DNA from: Papio anubis
Taxonomy: Eukaryota > Chordata > Mammalia > Primates > Cercopithecidae
Assembly (NCBI RefSeq): GCF_008728515.1
Contig: NC_044989.1
Location: 78,517,754-78,581,753 of the forward strand
Direction of reading: 5' to 3'
Length of the DNA stretch: 64,000 nt
Shown: one piece after another, positions 1-11,097 of the stretch
Position numbering within the stretch: the stretch's first letter is position 1
Layout of the letters: every line of letters starts with the position of its first letter
Made by a program: the position numbers and the translations under genes
Notes under the pieces: model-generated
What the model was told of the DNA's origin: nothing
Database searches by the model: none
Seen by the model: only the letters and a program-made list of their open reading frames with translations

Positions 1-567
1 TAGCAGGAGCCCCACCTACAAAGGTATAGGCACCAAGCATCTCTGCATTCTGCACCCTTAGGGATCTAGGACAGTCCCCCATGCCCCTCACAGGCTCAGG
101 GGCGTCTGTTCCCACTGCTTGGCCTCTACCCACTCCCAGTGCCCACTGTGATCTCAGAGAAAGGTTGAGGGTGAGCCTGGGTGCTGTCACAGACCAGCTG
201 AGTGTGTGCACTGTTGGGGTAGTACTGACACATAATCCCCCTGTGGCCTCAGGCCCCTCCAGGCTTTGGCCATCAACAAGCACAGTGGGGAAGCCTAGAG
301 GGGAGCTGAGAGCAGCTCAGCACTGGCCTACAGGTGCCCCTTGGCATGAACAGCCTGGGTGGATGGACATCAGCAAGAGGCAGAAAGGCTCTTGGGAAGA
401 AGGGGGTGGGTCCCTGGTGAGGCCCCACCTGTAGGCCAGGGAAGCCCTGAGGGCTGGTGGTTGGGCTACCAGTCCCACAGATGAGAGTGGGAACTTGTGG
501 TGCCTTTTTTGGGCTGTCCATGGCTGCTCATGTACCAACTGGGGCATCCTTTCTCCCCTCTGAGGCC

Positions 568-575
568 CATAAAAA
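568..575 (+). promoter_or_regulatory. TATA-like box of the LTR
   Basis: CATAAAAA lies about 330 bp upstream of the AGTAAA poly(A)-like signal, the order expected for an LTR U3-R arrangement. Motif match only; activity is not implied. Confidence 0.35.
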
Positions 576-589
576 CCTTGGACTCAGCT

Positions 590-830
590 AGAGCAGAGCC
601 GACTACTGGAGAACCAGCTGCAGAGTCAAGCTACCCTCTCTGCTTAGAGTTGGAGAGATGGGACAACCAGCTGCAGGGAGGAGCTGCCCTCTCTGATGAG
701 GGATGCAGAGACAATGGGATGACCTGCCTACAGAGAAGAGCTTTCCACTCTAGGGAGATGAGCACTCAATGGGACAACCTGCCTGCAGAGAGGAGTTTAC
801 CACTCCAGGGTTTGCTCTCTGCTGGGAGCT
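590..830 (+). repeat. Imperfect tandem repeats inside the LTR
   Basis: About four copies of a roughly 50-60 bp unit follow one another. Each has a 'gggacaacc(a/t)gc(t/c)gcag' core, then a 'gag(c/t)t..cc.ctct' segment; cores lie near 612, 661, 715 and 770. The copies differ in length and by many substitutions, so this is an old expansion. Confidence 0.55.
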
Positions 831-1560
831 GAACATTTGTCCAGAAAACCTGGATGCAGAAAGGTTCTACTCACTGTGGGTCTCTTCTGAGCTGTTCTAT
901 CACTCAGTAAAGCTCCTTTCAGTCTTTCTCGCTCTCCATTTTTCTGTGAACCTCATTCTTCCTGGTGGCAGGATAAGAACTTGGGCCCTGCCAGATGGCA
1001 AGTCTAAAAGAGCTATAACACAAACAGGGCTGAAACATGTCTCTTGCTCACCATGTTGCAGGCTCAGAGAAGGAAAGAAAAGCTGTGGTCCTTCAAGGAG
1101 TCGAGACTTTGGAGCTGTCTGAACAGGGCTGTGACTCCCTCTTTGGGGCCCTGAGGTTCCTGGCATCTACAAGCTTCCAGGCACCACCACATTACCTGGT
1201 GCTAGCCAGGGAAGATGTTGAGGTGTGCCTGGTCTAGCCGCAGCCTTGAAGTGAGCCAGCACCCATGCTGGCACCTGGAGCTGCCCACCCCACGGAAGCA
1301 GCTGGCATGTCTGACTGTACAGTGGCCAGACACCATGCTCTCACACACCTCTCACTGCTCCATGCCTGACTCGCAGTCTCCCTTGGAGGCATGGGATCCA
1401 GTCCGGTAGCATGAGCCAAGCCCAACCTGCCAGGCCAAGTGGGAAGAATGAGCCTAGCAGACCTGAGCAAAACTCAGGCAAAGGTGCTACCAGTCAAAGG
1501 TTTCTGACCAGAGTAGCAACATTCCAAAGATCCCGTAGCAGTATCACCATTTAGGTTCAT

Positions 1561-1989
1561 GTTTTTTTTATTATTTGAATTTAGTTTCAGATTTATCCTT
1601 ATAAATAATTGGGCCTCTTAAAAAAATAAATCTACTCCAAAATTGTACTCTTTTTCTAATAGAGCATTTGGTTCATATAATATTCATATAAATACTGACA
1701 TATTCCTGTTAAATACATTTTGTTTGTGCATTATAATTTTTCTGCTTTACCCATGTTAATTTTTTCTTTAGTCTTCCTTGTTTGACTCATTTATTCTCAT
1801 TAATTTTATTGCCACTACACTAATGTGAAAGTTATATATGTGTCCATTCTTCCATTTGCTACCTTCAAAGTTAAATCATGAAGTTATATCAACATGTAAG
1901 TTGAATTTTAAAAACCCCATTTTTTATAGTTAATACATTTAAAACACTTTAGGTCACACACATACTTTGCAACGTACGTTTTCTTGTCA
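1561..1989. other. AT-rich stretch, no feature identified
   Basis: AT-rich sequence with short T runs. It may be a continuation of the decayed antisense L1 that follows, but I see no diagnostic motif. Confidence 0.4.
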
Positions 1990-3010
1990 TGACTATTAAT
2001 TCTATGCCATTTAAAAAAAATCTCATAATGTGTTATTATTATTTACCTAAGTTGTTTATCATACTTTGGCTCCATATCAATTTTCTAATTCAGTGCTCAT
2101 TCTCCTTCTGCTTGAGTTACAGCCTTTAGAATTTCACTTACAACGGCTTTACTGGTAATTAATGTGTGTATGCTTGTGTGTGTGTATATATATATGTGTT
2201 TTTAAAAACTATACTTATTGTTTCCTCATTTATGGAATTCATTTTTATTAGTATTGGAATTTTAGGTTGGTGATTATTTTTCCCTCTCCAATGGAAAAAT
2301 AATTTAACTGTATTCAGGTTTCTAGCAAACTGTGAAGAAATCTTCAATCTTATTGCTATTCCTTTTTAGGCACTCCATCTTTTCCCTTGGGCTACCTTTA
2401 TAATCACTGCTTATTTTTCTTTTTTTCTTTTCTTTTCTTTTCTTCTTTTCTTTCGTTGTTTTTATTTCATCAGGATGCACTATCAGTGTAAAATCATGTG
2501 TATTTAATCTACTTCAATTCCATTGTGAATTTGAATCTGCAGCTTGTGCCTTTCCTCAGTTCTGGAAAACTGTTTGCCATTTTTTTTTTGAATATTGCCT
2601 CTGTTTTTATCTTTCTTTCCTCTCTGATATTCTAAATAAATGTATCTTAGTCCTTTTCATACTGTCCTCTAAATCTTTAAATCTCTGTTTCTTTTGGTAA
2701 ATTTTTTTTTTTTGTCTTTGAGCCGTATTCTGGATAATTTCTTCTGGTCCTTCTTCCAGTTAGCTTATTCTCTCATTGTTCCATCACATTGGTTGTCAAA
2801 GTGACCTTTGAACTCCTGATTTTGTATATTCTATTTTTTTCTTATATCTGTAATATCTTGTTATATAATTTCTTTTTCTCTATAGATATTGTAAAATTAT
2901 GTTTCTTCAAAAATATCAAATTTTACTATCTTACAACACACATCCAACAATTTCTATATCTGATATATTTCATATATGCTATATTGTGAACCAAATTGTC
3001 TTCAATGAGT
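1990..3010 (-). mobile_element. Ancient LINE-1 (L1M/HAL1-like) fragment, antisense
   Basis: Read on the minus strand, this follows the order of an old mammalian L1 around the ORF1 region. Landmarks on the plus strand include a 'ggaattttaggttgg' segment at about 2250, a 'gaatattgcctctg' segment near 2590, and 'ttcttctggtccttcttcc' near 2739. The copy is heavily substituted and carries a TG/TA tract (2163-2197) and a pyrimidine tract (2409-2455). Divergence is too high to name the subfamily. Confidence 0.45.
2409..2455. repeat. TTTTC-type pyrimidine microsatellite
   Basis: Repeated tttct/tttcttttc units on the plus strand, forming a polypyrimidine tract. Confidence 0.7.
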
Positions 3011-4000
3011 GATACCTGTATTAACTATATTGATTCCTTCTAATCTGAAAAACAGGTATTTTGGAGAGGATTGTCTTTTGCTTCTGCAGGGTATCAAAGT
3101 TTCTGGTAGTCAGAGACAAGGCTAAATAACATTTATGGCATCATATCAACTAGCCACAAAAAATAAGCCAAACAAAAACAGGAACAACGTAAGAGAGCTG
3201 ACTTACAGCAACCAAGATTCCTCAGAGATATATTTTTTTCCTTTTCTTTTTTGTCTACTCCACTCCTGCAGTCTCCTGGAAGTAAGGGTTCTCATGGAAA
3301 AAAGTGTTTTCTTTTTAATTTCATTCCTAATTCTGTAATCTTTGGGGTTCACGCTTTTTAAATATGGGTTTCCTATAATGAGGAGATCCTGAACCTTGAC
3401 TTTTGTGTCATCACCGATTTAAAGCCTCAGTATGTTCTTGCTTGAAAATTCCTTCAGAGCAAAAGATATTTGGGAGATATTTTTCCTGTCTTTCCAGATT
3501 CTTATGTTTTCCCAAGTTTGGTTGGCAATTTTTGGCTTTCTACCCTGCTCCTCAACACTTTTAATAAATTGGAACAATTAATTATAAGATTGTTTTTTAC
3601 TGATTATAACCAGGTATTTGTTCTGAGTAAATAAACCAGCATTCGTACAAACAAATATCTTATGGAGGCATTATTTGTAATACATGTACCAAATACTGGG
3701 AATAAAATAAGCAGAGGTAATTAGGTAAATAATTTGGTAGCAAACTATACTCCTTCTGGTAGATTTAAACTTCCTAAACCACTGGCCACAAATTTGGCCA
3801 AAAGGCATTAATGCCTTATTAGTAACCCCATTTAAATAGAACCTAAAAATTAAAGAATTATGGTTTAATGACTAGATAGGTGTTTTGAGTAATGTACTCA
3901 TTATATATTAGACATATTGAAAATGTAAATAGTATAAATATTCCAGGGACTTTGTTATTCAGGGCAAATATACTATAAAATAATAATAAACTAGAAGTCC
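3011..4000. other. No gene or repeat recognised
   Basis: AT-rich unassigned sequence. A 67-codon open frame near 3135-3338 has no domain and low-complexity hydrophobic content, so I do not call it. Confidence 0.4.
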
Positions 4001-4078
4001 AAACCTAACCATTATACCATATATCCATGTAACAAACTTCACATGTACCCTCTCAATCTATAAAAAAATAAATAAGAT
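4001..4078 (+). mobile_element. Short L1 3' end with A-rich tail
   Basis: The words 'catgtaacaaacttcacatg' and 'taccctctcaatctataaaa' followed by an A-rich tail match the 3' terminus of L1MA/L1PB-type elements. Only about 80 bp is recognisable. Confidence 0.55.
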
Positions 4079-4890
4079 AACAAACACCAAAGATACCTAT
4101 TATTTCTTCAAAAATCAAGACTGGTGTACTCTATAACAAACCAAAGTTAGTAAACCATAACAGGCTAGTTTTAGAATTCTCAAGAAAATAAATAACTTAA
4201 CTTAAAATTATAGTCTCTACTCACAATTGTGACTACATGCACACACACAGACACACGCATGCATATCCCTACTTATTTGACAAAAGTTAAGCATTCATAT
4301 TCATAATGGTTTAAATCTCATACATAAATGGGAGTACAATGAATTTTTCGCATCCTGTGTTACCTTTTTATTGGCTCTCTGAAATTAAAAAACATTTCTT
4401 AATGTGCTCTTTGAACAAATACCAGTTGAATTTCTAGTATGTGGCAGAAACTGGGAATACAGAAAAAAGCTCAACAGACAAAAAACATTTACCTTCACAG
4501 AGATTATACTTTAATGGTGGGAGGGGCCCAGGTAAGGGAAAATACACGGGCTTTTCTTGCGTGACTGTGATTTTGAGTGCCTCCTTAAGTTGTGTGCCTT
4601 AGGTCACTTACTCATCTCACCTAAGCCAAGACTTGAATAGAACAAAACTTCTGTGACTTTGTGTTAGACTAAAATTTCTATGATGTAACTACAAAAATAC
4701 AATCCATAAAATGACATATTGGTAAATTGGATTTCAAATTAAAATATTTTCCTCTTCAAATCAGACTGTAAGAGAATTAAAACCCACAGATTGGTTGAAA
4801 ATATTTGCAAGTTATGTTATATCTCATAACAGCATATGAAGAATTGTCAAAACCCAGTAAGAAAACAACCTTATTAAAAATGGTACACTT
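4079..4890. other. No gene recognised
   Basis: Unassigned AT-rich sequence with a short interrupted CA tract near 4240-4260. The last 14 bp (4877-4890, AAAATGGTACACTT) are the left target-site copy of the following Alu pair. Confidence 0.4.
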
Positions 4891-5196
4891 GGCCGAACGC
4901 AGTAGTTCGCGCCTGTAATCCCAGCACTTTGGGAAGCTGAAGCAGATTGAATCCGCAGATCAGGAGATGGAGATCATCTGTCTAACACGATGAAACCCCT
5001 CTCCTATTAAAATTTTTAAAACATAAATTAGCAGGCGTGTGTGTGTCAGGCAGCCTGTAATTAAAGCTACTCTGGAAGCTGAGGCAGGAAGAATGAATGG
5101 CAATGAACTCGGGAGGCAGAGCTTGTAGTGAGCCAAGATCACCACTGCATTCAGCCTGGGCGACAGAGCAAGATTCTGACAAAAATCAAAAACAAA
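4891..5196 (+). mobile_element. Alu (indel-rich copy)
   Basis: The Alu order is complete: 'gcctgtaatcccagcacttt' near 4911, 'gctgaggcagga' near 5080, 'agcctgggcgacagagcaag' near 5153, then an A-rich tail. Many one- to three-base gains and losses and substitutions disrupt otherwise invariant words. Such damage is unlike the other Alus in this window. See the finding on possible assembly error. Confidence 0.9.
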
Positions 5197-5211
5197 AATG
5201 GAAAAATTTTT

Positions 5212-5555
5212 ACTTAGCCGAAGCGGTGGCTCGACTGTAATCAGCACTTTGGGAGAATTGAAGGGGAGACGAATCACAAGGTCAAATAGAGACCATCTGC
5301 TAACACGGGGAAACCCCATATCTACTAAAATTAAAAAAAAAATAAAAAAAAGAATTAGCCGGGTATGGTGTCAGGTGCCTGTAGTCCCAGCTACTGGGGA
5401 GGCTGAGGCATGAGAATGGCGTGAACCCGGGAGGTGGAGCTTGCAGTGAGCCGAGATCACGCCACTGCACTCCAGCCTGGGCTACAGAACGAGACTCCAT
5501 CTCAAAAAAAATAAAAATAAAAATAAAAATAAATAAAATAAAATAAAATAAAATA
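5212..5555 (+). mobile_element. AluY/S with (TAAAA)n tail, directly after another Alu
   Basis: The first about 120 bp lack many single bases relative to the consensus. From about 5350 the sequence is normal Alu, with 'gcttgcagtgagccgagatc' and 'ccactgcactccagcctggg'. The tail is a TAAAA/ATAAA microsatellite (5507-5560). The right flank AAAATGTTACACTT (5556-5569) matches 4877-4890, so the target-site copies flank the pair of Alus. Confidence 0.9.
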
Positions 5556-5560
5556 AAATG
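5507..5560. repeat. (TAAAA)n Alu-tail microsatellite
   Basis: Repeated ATAAA/TAAAA units grown from the tail of the preceding Alu. Confidence 0.85.
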
Positions 5561-5569
5561 TTACACTTG

Positions 5570-7289
5570 ACCAAAAAAAAAAATATACAGCAATGGGCAA
5601 AAAGATGCTCATATTATTATTCACTATGAAAATATAAAGTTAAATCACAACCAAATACTAGTACATGTGATAAGAATAATTAAAATTAAAAGAATTGCTA
5701 ATGTGAATTGTTTCTCTAATACAATATTGGAGAAGTTATAAAATAGGACATCCAATTTCTATATGGTTACATGTGATTTTCCCTGGGTATCTGTATTTAC
5801 TGCTTAACAAACTTCCATAAAACAATAATTTATAAAAACTGTTTTCCTCCAACAATTTAGTAGTTTGAGATAGGTGGCTCTGGTTTAGGCCAGCTAGGAG
5901 CTGAGTGATCTTGAATGACATTGCCCATATGCCTGGTGTCTGGCATACTGGATGATCTAGAAGGCCTGAGATGGATTATGTTATTTCTTCTTCATGTGGT
6001 TGCTATCCAATGGCTTTAAATATCATCTTTTTAAAGTCAGATTTTATCATTGTTATGAGCTATATATAGTCTTAGTCCAATACAAACTTCTGTGGCATCC
6101 TAAGAACAGAAATTATGACCTCAAACATTTAACTACTGAACTTTAGTATACTTTAGTATACAGATATTGGCATTTCTCTTTCTATCTTCCAAGTATTTTA
6201 AATTTTCTTTTCTTTTTCCCATTTTTATCATGTTTTGCTGTGAAGAAAAGTGTTACTCAAATTATTCTGCTCAATAATTATTTTTTCAATTTTGTTCTAT
6301 TTTAAATTTTTTAAACTTAAAATATCGTTTTTACATTTAGTGTTTCCATGATTTTTTACATTGCAAATACTTATATCAAGCCCTCAATAGCTTTATTTTA
6401 TCTATTATAAATCTATTCAGCTTGTCATCTTTATTTTAACAGCAATTGTACGCCTCAATTATCTAATTATTTTTTCCATTAGTGCATTTCCCTTGATGAC
6501 ATCAGTCACTTTAGCATTAATTAAATATGTACGTCGGGAGAGTGGCGGATGTCCTGCTCCTCCTTATGCTCTTCTGTGAATTTAAGATGGTTTGTGCCTT
6601 AAAGCAGTCTCAGTGCCACAGCCTGGGACTGGCCACTTCCATTTCCTGCATACCACATCCTTCCAAGGCGTACCCTGAGCCTGGGCACTGATTTTTTTTT
6701 TCTCTGTGTCATCATCTGGGACCGGTACCGGATAGGAGTTTCTGATCACACAGGCACTAATATTTCATTAATATGTCTATTTCCCAATTTTGACACCTGG
6801 ATCAGATTCTCCACACTGCATTGCCATTTCCCTCCCACAGCAAGTCAAGGCTGCTTTTCCTTCTCTCCATGGGTGACTTTCTCTTTAAAAATCATGACTA
6901 ATGTATCATATTCATATATTTTTCCATGACTTCTGTGGTGCCACTATTGATAGGCTTGGAACAAAAGCCTGCTAACAGCCCTAGTTCTAGTTTTTTACCT
7001 GTACATTTGCTGAAAATGTACATCAGTAAGCTACACTTTCAAAAAACTTTTTTACTAAATTTGTAACTCAATATTTTCCTATTTAAAACTTTTATATTAA
7101 GTTTGGGGTACAAGTGCATATAGACTATACTTAAATGGTATGGTGATCTTGATTTCTTACTATAATCACAAAATGAGTAATATAATAATAAATACAAAAC
7201 TAGCACTATGTTAAAAATATATTCGATTTTCTATTTTACTAATTAACCCTGATTTTTAAACTTCAGTATATATTATTATAACTCAGAAG
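5570..7289. other. No gene recognised; a GC-richer island at about 6530-6990
   Basis: Mostly AT-rich unassigned sequence. From about 6530 to 6990 the base composition is more balanced, with several CpGs and a CCGGTACCGG palindrome near 6722-6731. That part could be an old LTR or L1 5' region, but I could not match it. Confidence 0.4.
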
Positions 7290-7405
7290 CTTGCCTAAAA
7301 TACAGGTTGCTAAGCCTTAACAATAAAGTTTCTGATTCTGTACATCTGGGGGGAGTACCAGGGAATTTGCATTTCTAACAATTTCCCAGGTAATAATGAT
7401 GTGAC
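7290..7405 (+). mobile_element. MER5A/B-like hAT-Charlie DNA transposon fragment
   Basis: The sequence follows the MER5 consensus: 'aaatacaggttgctaagcc', then 'agtttctgattctgtacatc', then 'gaatttgcatttctaaca', then 'tttcccaggtaat'. This is a non-autonomous element with no coding capacity. Terminal inverted repeats are not preserved well enough to fix the ends. Confidence 0.65.
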
Positions 7406-7737
7406 TTTTTCATTGCTGTAAAATAATTAGGTTTGTCTTTGGACACTTACATTAGCACAGTAGAAAGACAGGTTTATCTAAGGTCAAAGTTTACATATTG
7501 TCAATCAGGTAACTTCCAAAAGTTTTGTTTATCCTTTTAGTATTCTCTGGAAAATTTCAAATGGTTTTCATTATAGCTAGTATTATACTAGTTCCTCCTT
7601 AGCTGTGGTTTCATTTTCCATGGTTTCAGTTTCCTGCAGTCCATTACATCTGAAAATAGATGAGTACAGCACAGGAATATATTTTGAGAAAGAGAACCCT
7701 AATTCACATAACTTATTACAATATATTGTTATAACTC
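7406..7737. other. No gene recognised
   Basis: Unassigned AT-rich sequence. It ends at the left target-site copy of the following Alu. Confidence 0.4.
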
Positions 7738-7760
7738 TTCTATTTTATTATTATTACTAT

Positions 7761-8025
7761 TGTTTTTGGTTTTTTTGACAGAGTCTCCCTCTGTTGCCCA
7801 AGCTGGAGTGTAGTGGCACAATCTTGCCTCACTGAAGCCTCCGCCTCCTGGGTTCAAGCAATTCAACTGTTGTGCGCTGCCACACCTGGCTAATTTTTGT
7901 ATTTTTTAGTAGAGATGGGGTTTCACCATGTTGGCCAGGATGGTCTTGATCTCCTGACCTCGTGATCCACCCGCCTTGCCCTCACAAAGTGCTGGGATTA
8001 CAGGTGTGAGCCACCATGCCCGGCC
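7761..8025 (-). mobile_element. Alu, antisense, target duplication present
   Basis: A T-rich head is followed by 'gacagagtctccctctgttg', 'tagtagagatggggtttcac' and 'gccaccatgcccggcc'. TTCTATTTTATTATTA occurs at 7738-7753 and again at 8031-8046, consistent with a target-site duplication with a few mutated edge bases. A short deletion lies near the middle. Confidence 0.92.
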
Positions 8026-8046
8026 GATTGTTCTATTTTATTATTA

Positions 8047-8394
8047 GTTATTATTGTTAATCTCCAACTGTGCCTAATTTATAAATTATACTTTATTACG
8101 TATGTATGGGAAAGAAACAGTATATATATGGTTTGGTATCCATGGTTTCAGACATTTACTAGGGTTCTTGGAACATATTCCTCAGAGATAGGGAAGGATT
8201 ACTGTATCTGTATGCAAAAATGTGTGCACAGATACTGTACGTAAAAATTTGATTGATGATCATGCTGGATTTTTTTTATTCATCTCAACTGGTCTTTTCT
8301 TCCCCTTTTTCCACCCTACTCTTTTTTCAAGACGCTGATATATATATAAATATATATACTATTTCAGTGAGTTCTTTTTCTCTCTCTCTCTCTG
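8047..8394. other. No gene; short TA and TC tracts
   Basis: Unassigned sequence with a TA-rich tract (8339-8360) and a TC tract (8378-8392). Confidence 0.45.
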
Positions 8395-8432
8395 AGTCAT
8401 AGTTCCCTAGAGAAACAGAAATAAAGGAAGTC

Positions 8433-8475
<43 letters not shown>

Positions 8476-8764
8476 CATCTAGAAAAACATTTTTAAGACG
8501 TTGGGGTATGTGATTGTGAGGCCTGGCAAGTTCAAAATCTGCAAGACTGGTCAACAGCTGGACATTCTGGCAAGAATGGGTGTTGCAACCTTTCTTGGGT
8601 TAAAGGCAGTCTGGATGATGAATTCTTTTCCCCCAGAGAGATCTCTTTTCTTTTAAGGATTTCAACTGATTGGATGGAGTCTATGCATATTATGGAGGGC
8701 AATCTGCTTTACTCAATGATTACTAATATAAATGTTAATCATGTCTCTAAAACTACCTTCATAG
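8395..8764 (-). mobile_element. Old interspersed repeat, left part (split by an LTR)
   Basis: This resembles a common mammalian repeat that begins 'gttccctagagaaacagaa', carries a tetranucleotide tract, and contains 'ttcaactgattggatgga', 'ggagggcaatctgctttact' and 'aatgttaatcatgtctc'. It breaks at 8764 and resumes at about 9610 with 'agttgacacctaaaattaac'. I recognise the pattern but cannot assign the family name. Confidence 0.6.
8433..8481. repeat. (ATCT)n tetranucleotide microsatellite
   Basis: About twelve ATCT units, uninterrupted until one CATCT near the right end. The long pure run makes it a likely length-variable locus. Confidence 0.95.
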
Positions 8765-9609
8765 TGATACAGGAGCTAAAAAGAAATTATTTAGGCAGTT
8801 GGTGAGGGTAAGAGAGTCCTTGGTAAGCCTTCCCTTTTAACAAAAACGCAATCCCCAAATCGTTTCTTTCCTAACAAAGAGCAGCCTGAAAAATCAAACT
8901 GCAGACGTAGAAAAGCAAGTTAGAAGCTTGCAAGGGTGAATGTCAGCAGCTGTGCCAATAAGAAAAGGTTACCTAGGGGCCAGCCATGTTCAACATGGAG
9001 GCTTCATCTGCTCTTTGTCAACCACGTGTACAGTAAAGAAACAGGCAACATGGTGCCGACTAGGTAGAGAACCCATCTGTGTAATAAAAGATTAAGGTGG
9101 GGCGTCCAGCTTCTTCCTGCTCTATACAAGTGGCACATCTGGTCCAACCCATCTCTCGTGCCCTAAAATCAGACATCGCCTCCTCAGACTCATCTATAAA
9201 ACCCCGTGCATTTCACCAGGGAACCAGAAGACCCACTCAGTAGCCCCTCTTTCTCTGCAGCAGGGAGCGCTTTTCTCTTTCTCTGCCTATTAACCCTCTG
9301 GATCTCAGCTCACTGCAAGCTCCGCCTCCCGGGTTGACGCCATTCTCCCGCCTCAGCCTCCCGAGTAGCTGGGACCACAGGCGCCCGCCACCTCGCCCGG
9401 CTAGTTTTTTGTATTTTTTTTTAGTAGAGACGGGGTTTCACCGTGTTAGCCAGGATGGTCTCGATCTCCTGACCTCGTGATCCGTCCGTTTCAGCCTCCC
9501 AAAGTAACCTTCTGCTCTTAACCTTACTCCACGTGCGTTGGTGTCCTTGATTTCCTCAGCATGAGGCAACGAACCTCAGGTATGACCCCTGACGAACGAC
9601 GTGGCTTCA
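8765..9609 (+). mobile_element. Solo class I ERV-like LTR
   Basis: The block starts TGATAC and ends GGCTTCA, so it has the TG...CA ends of an LTR. It is flanked by ATAG (8761-8764) and ACAG (9610-9613), a 4-bp target duplication with one change. The host repeat reads through when it is removed. A 'ctataaaacccc' TATA region lies near 9195, and the segment around 9287 'cctattaaccctctg' resembles a pol II polyadenylation region. No primer-binding site or gag follows, so this is a solo LTR. An Alu fragment interrupts it. Family not assigned. Confidence 0.7.
9301..9505 (-). mobile_element. Alu fragment lacking both ends, Old World monkey AluY type
   Basis: The fragment starts inside the right arm at 'gatctcagctcactgcaagc' with no poly(T) head. 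It ends at 'cctcccaaag', before the usual 5' terminus. It is bounded by TAACCCTCTG (9291-9300) and TAACCTTCTG (9506-9515), a 10-bp duplication with one mismatch; the LTR sequence requires only one copy. The segment 'cacctcgcccggctag' is the reverse complement of a variant I associate with cercopithecoid AluY elements. Confidence 0.88.
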
Positions 9610-9700
9610 ACAGCAACACGCAGAACAGCGTTTGACTAAAAACTGAGTACTATAACACAACCTAGTTGACACCTAAAATTAACCCTCATATTCCCTAACA
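9610..9700 (-). mobile_element. Old interspersed repeat, right part
   Basis: Continuation of the repeat interrupted at 8764: 'cagcaacacgcagaacagcg', then 'tttgactaaaaactgagtac', then 'agttgacacctaaaattaac'. Confidence 0.6.
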
Positions 9701-11097
9701 TCTAGGCTTATTAAATGGTGAATTCTAGCAGAAGTTATGAGGGAGGGAGAAGCAAGACATCAAAAAAATCAACCCTTTGGTTTCGTATTGGCTGTGTTAC
9801 CATGGACTTCAGGGCTCGGGCCAAGGAGACCCTGTACATTGTGACTCTGTCTTTCCAGTTCCAGTAGTTACTCTCCTTTTATCTGACCTGTTTCCAGAAA
9901 GGAGTGGTGACAGACCTCCTCCTCCTCTTACCAGCTCCCTGGTACTGCACCATTCTTTATATTTTGTCTAAATTCTCCTCACATCTTTAAAAATACCCCC
10001 TTTATTAAAATCTCCTTAAAACATCCACTTTGACCATGGGTTATTTTTCCTGCCATAACTGGACAGTAAAAACAAACTATGGGTTTGGAAATTAGTAGAT
10101 TACTCCTGTGGATACTCAAATCTCTAAAGCAAAGCCACTGGTATTTCTTCTACTCTTTGAGAATTTCCCTTTCACTCTTAGAAATTTCAACCATTCAATA
10201 TAATTTCCGATTTTACTTTCGGACCCCCTTTGTTTGCAAGGATATCATTTCCCAATGCTCAATTTGCTAACATCATGAAACAGGCTTGATATTTGGAAGT
10301 GCATCAAGTACTGAAATTAAGGTGAATAATACTACAGAAAACAGAAAGTAATCTTCACTATCAAACTGCTTCAATCATACTTTGCTATGTTGGAAGCAAA
10401 AGACAGGCTTTCTTTCAGGTCAGCAGTTGGTGCCATTTCTGCATCTGTGCTGAGGAAATATAGCACTTTTATTTACTTTCTTTCACATCCATCACTTGAT
10501 TCTTCTAAATGGCAAATATATTTCTTCTTGCATTGTTGACAGAATTGGTGAAGCCAGCACTGCATCGGAGGCTTTTTTAAAGACTGAGAGCAATGTACTG
10601 TCCTTGGGCTTACTGCTCATCTTGCCTCTCCCTGGCACGCTGACCATATGACACAGCCTGCTTCCTTGCCTCAGTGGCTTAGCAGTTACTAATATGATTT
10701 TTACAAAACATTGATCCAAAAACTATGAAAAATACTTTGCAGGCTTCCAGTATGGGTAAGGTTAAAGTTGGTAATGTGGCACACAAAATCTACAACACAA
10801 GAAGAGGCTTTGCAGTTGTTTTCTATTGCTCGTGTACTTATTTTTCCAAATGTAGTTTCTAGAACCAGTTAGCACAGAAAGTTACAAACATTATATAATT
10901 ATTCATCTAAATGAACTGTAATAATAACTACAAAAAATTATGTCTACTGATTGTAACATAACTTAATAGTTATTCTGTTTGTATGTACTTAGATAGCTTC
11001 CAGAGGTTTATGGCTAAATGATCCCTAATAATCATTCTTATTTTCAAATTTAAATGTCAATTGCTGCATATATACATACAATAAGGCTTTATAACTA
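9701..11097. other. No gene recognised
   Basis: Unassigned sequence. A 75-codon minus-strand frame (10492-10719) has no recognisable domain and no splice or promoter context I can support. Confidence 0.4.

Larger units (their letters stand above)
1..1560 (+). mobile_element. Long endogenous retrovirus LTR-like block (family not assigned)
   Basis: This stretch is clearly richer in G+C than the AT-rich DNA that follows about 1560. It has LTR-type layout: a TATA-like CATAAAAA at 568-575, an R-like segment containing imperfect tandem repeats (about 590-830), a variant poly(A) signal AGTAAA at 906-911 in an 'actcagtaaagctcc' context typical of class I ERV LTRs, then a long U5-like part to about 1550. 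No gag, pol or env reading frame follows, so it reads as a solo or partial LTR whose left end lies outside the window. The open frames of 60-117 codons on both strands have no recognisable domain. The strand follows the TATA to poly(A) order. I cannot name the family. An unusual non-LTR GC-rich repeat is the alternative. Confidence 0.5.

Noticed and set aside
81..434. 117-codon frame in the first kilobase, and another at 769-1122
   Set aside because: GC-richer LTR sequence opens frames on both strands; no domain or start context.
10492..10719. 75-codon minus-strand frame
   Set aside because: Well-mixed peptide but no domain, splice or conservation evidence visible; chance remains the simplest reading.
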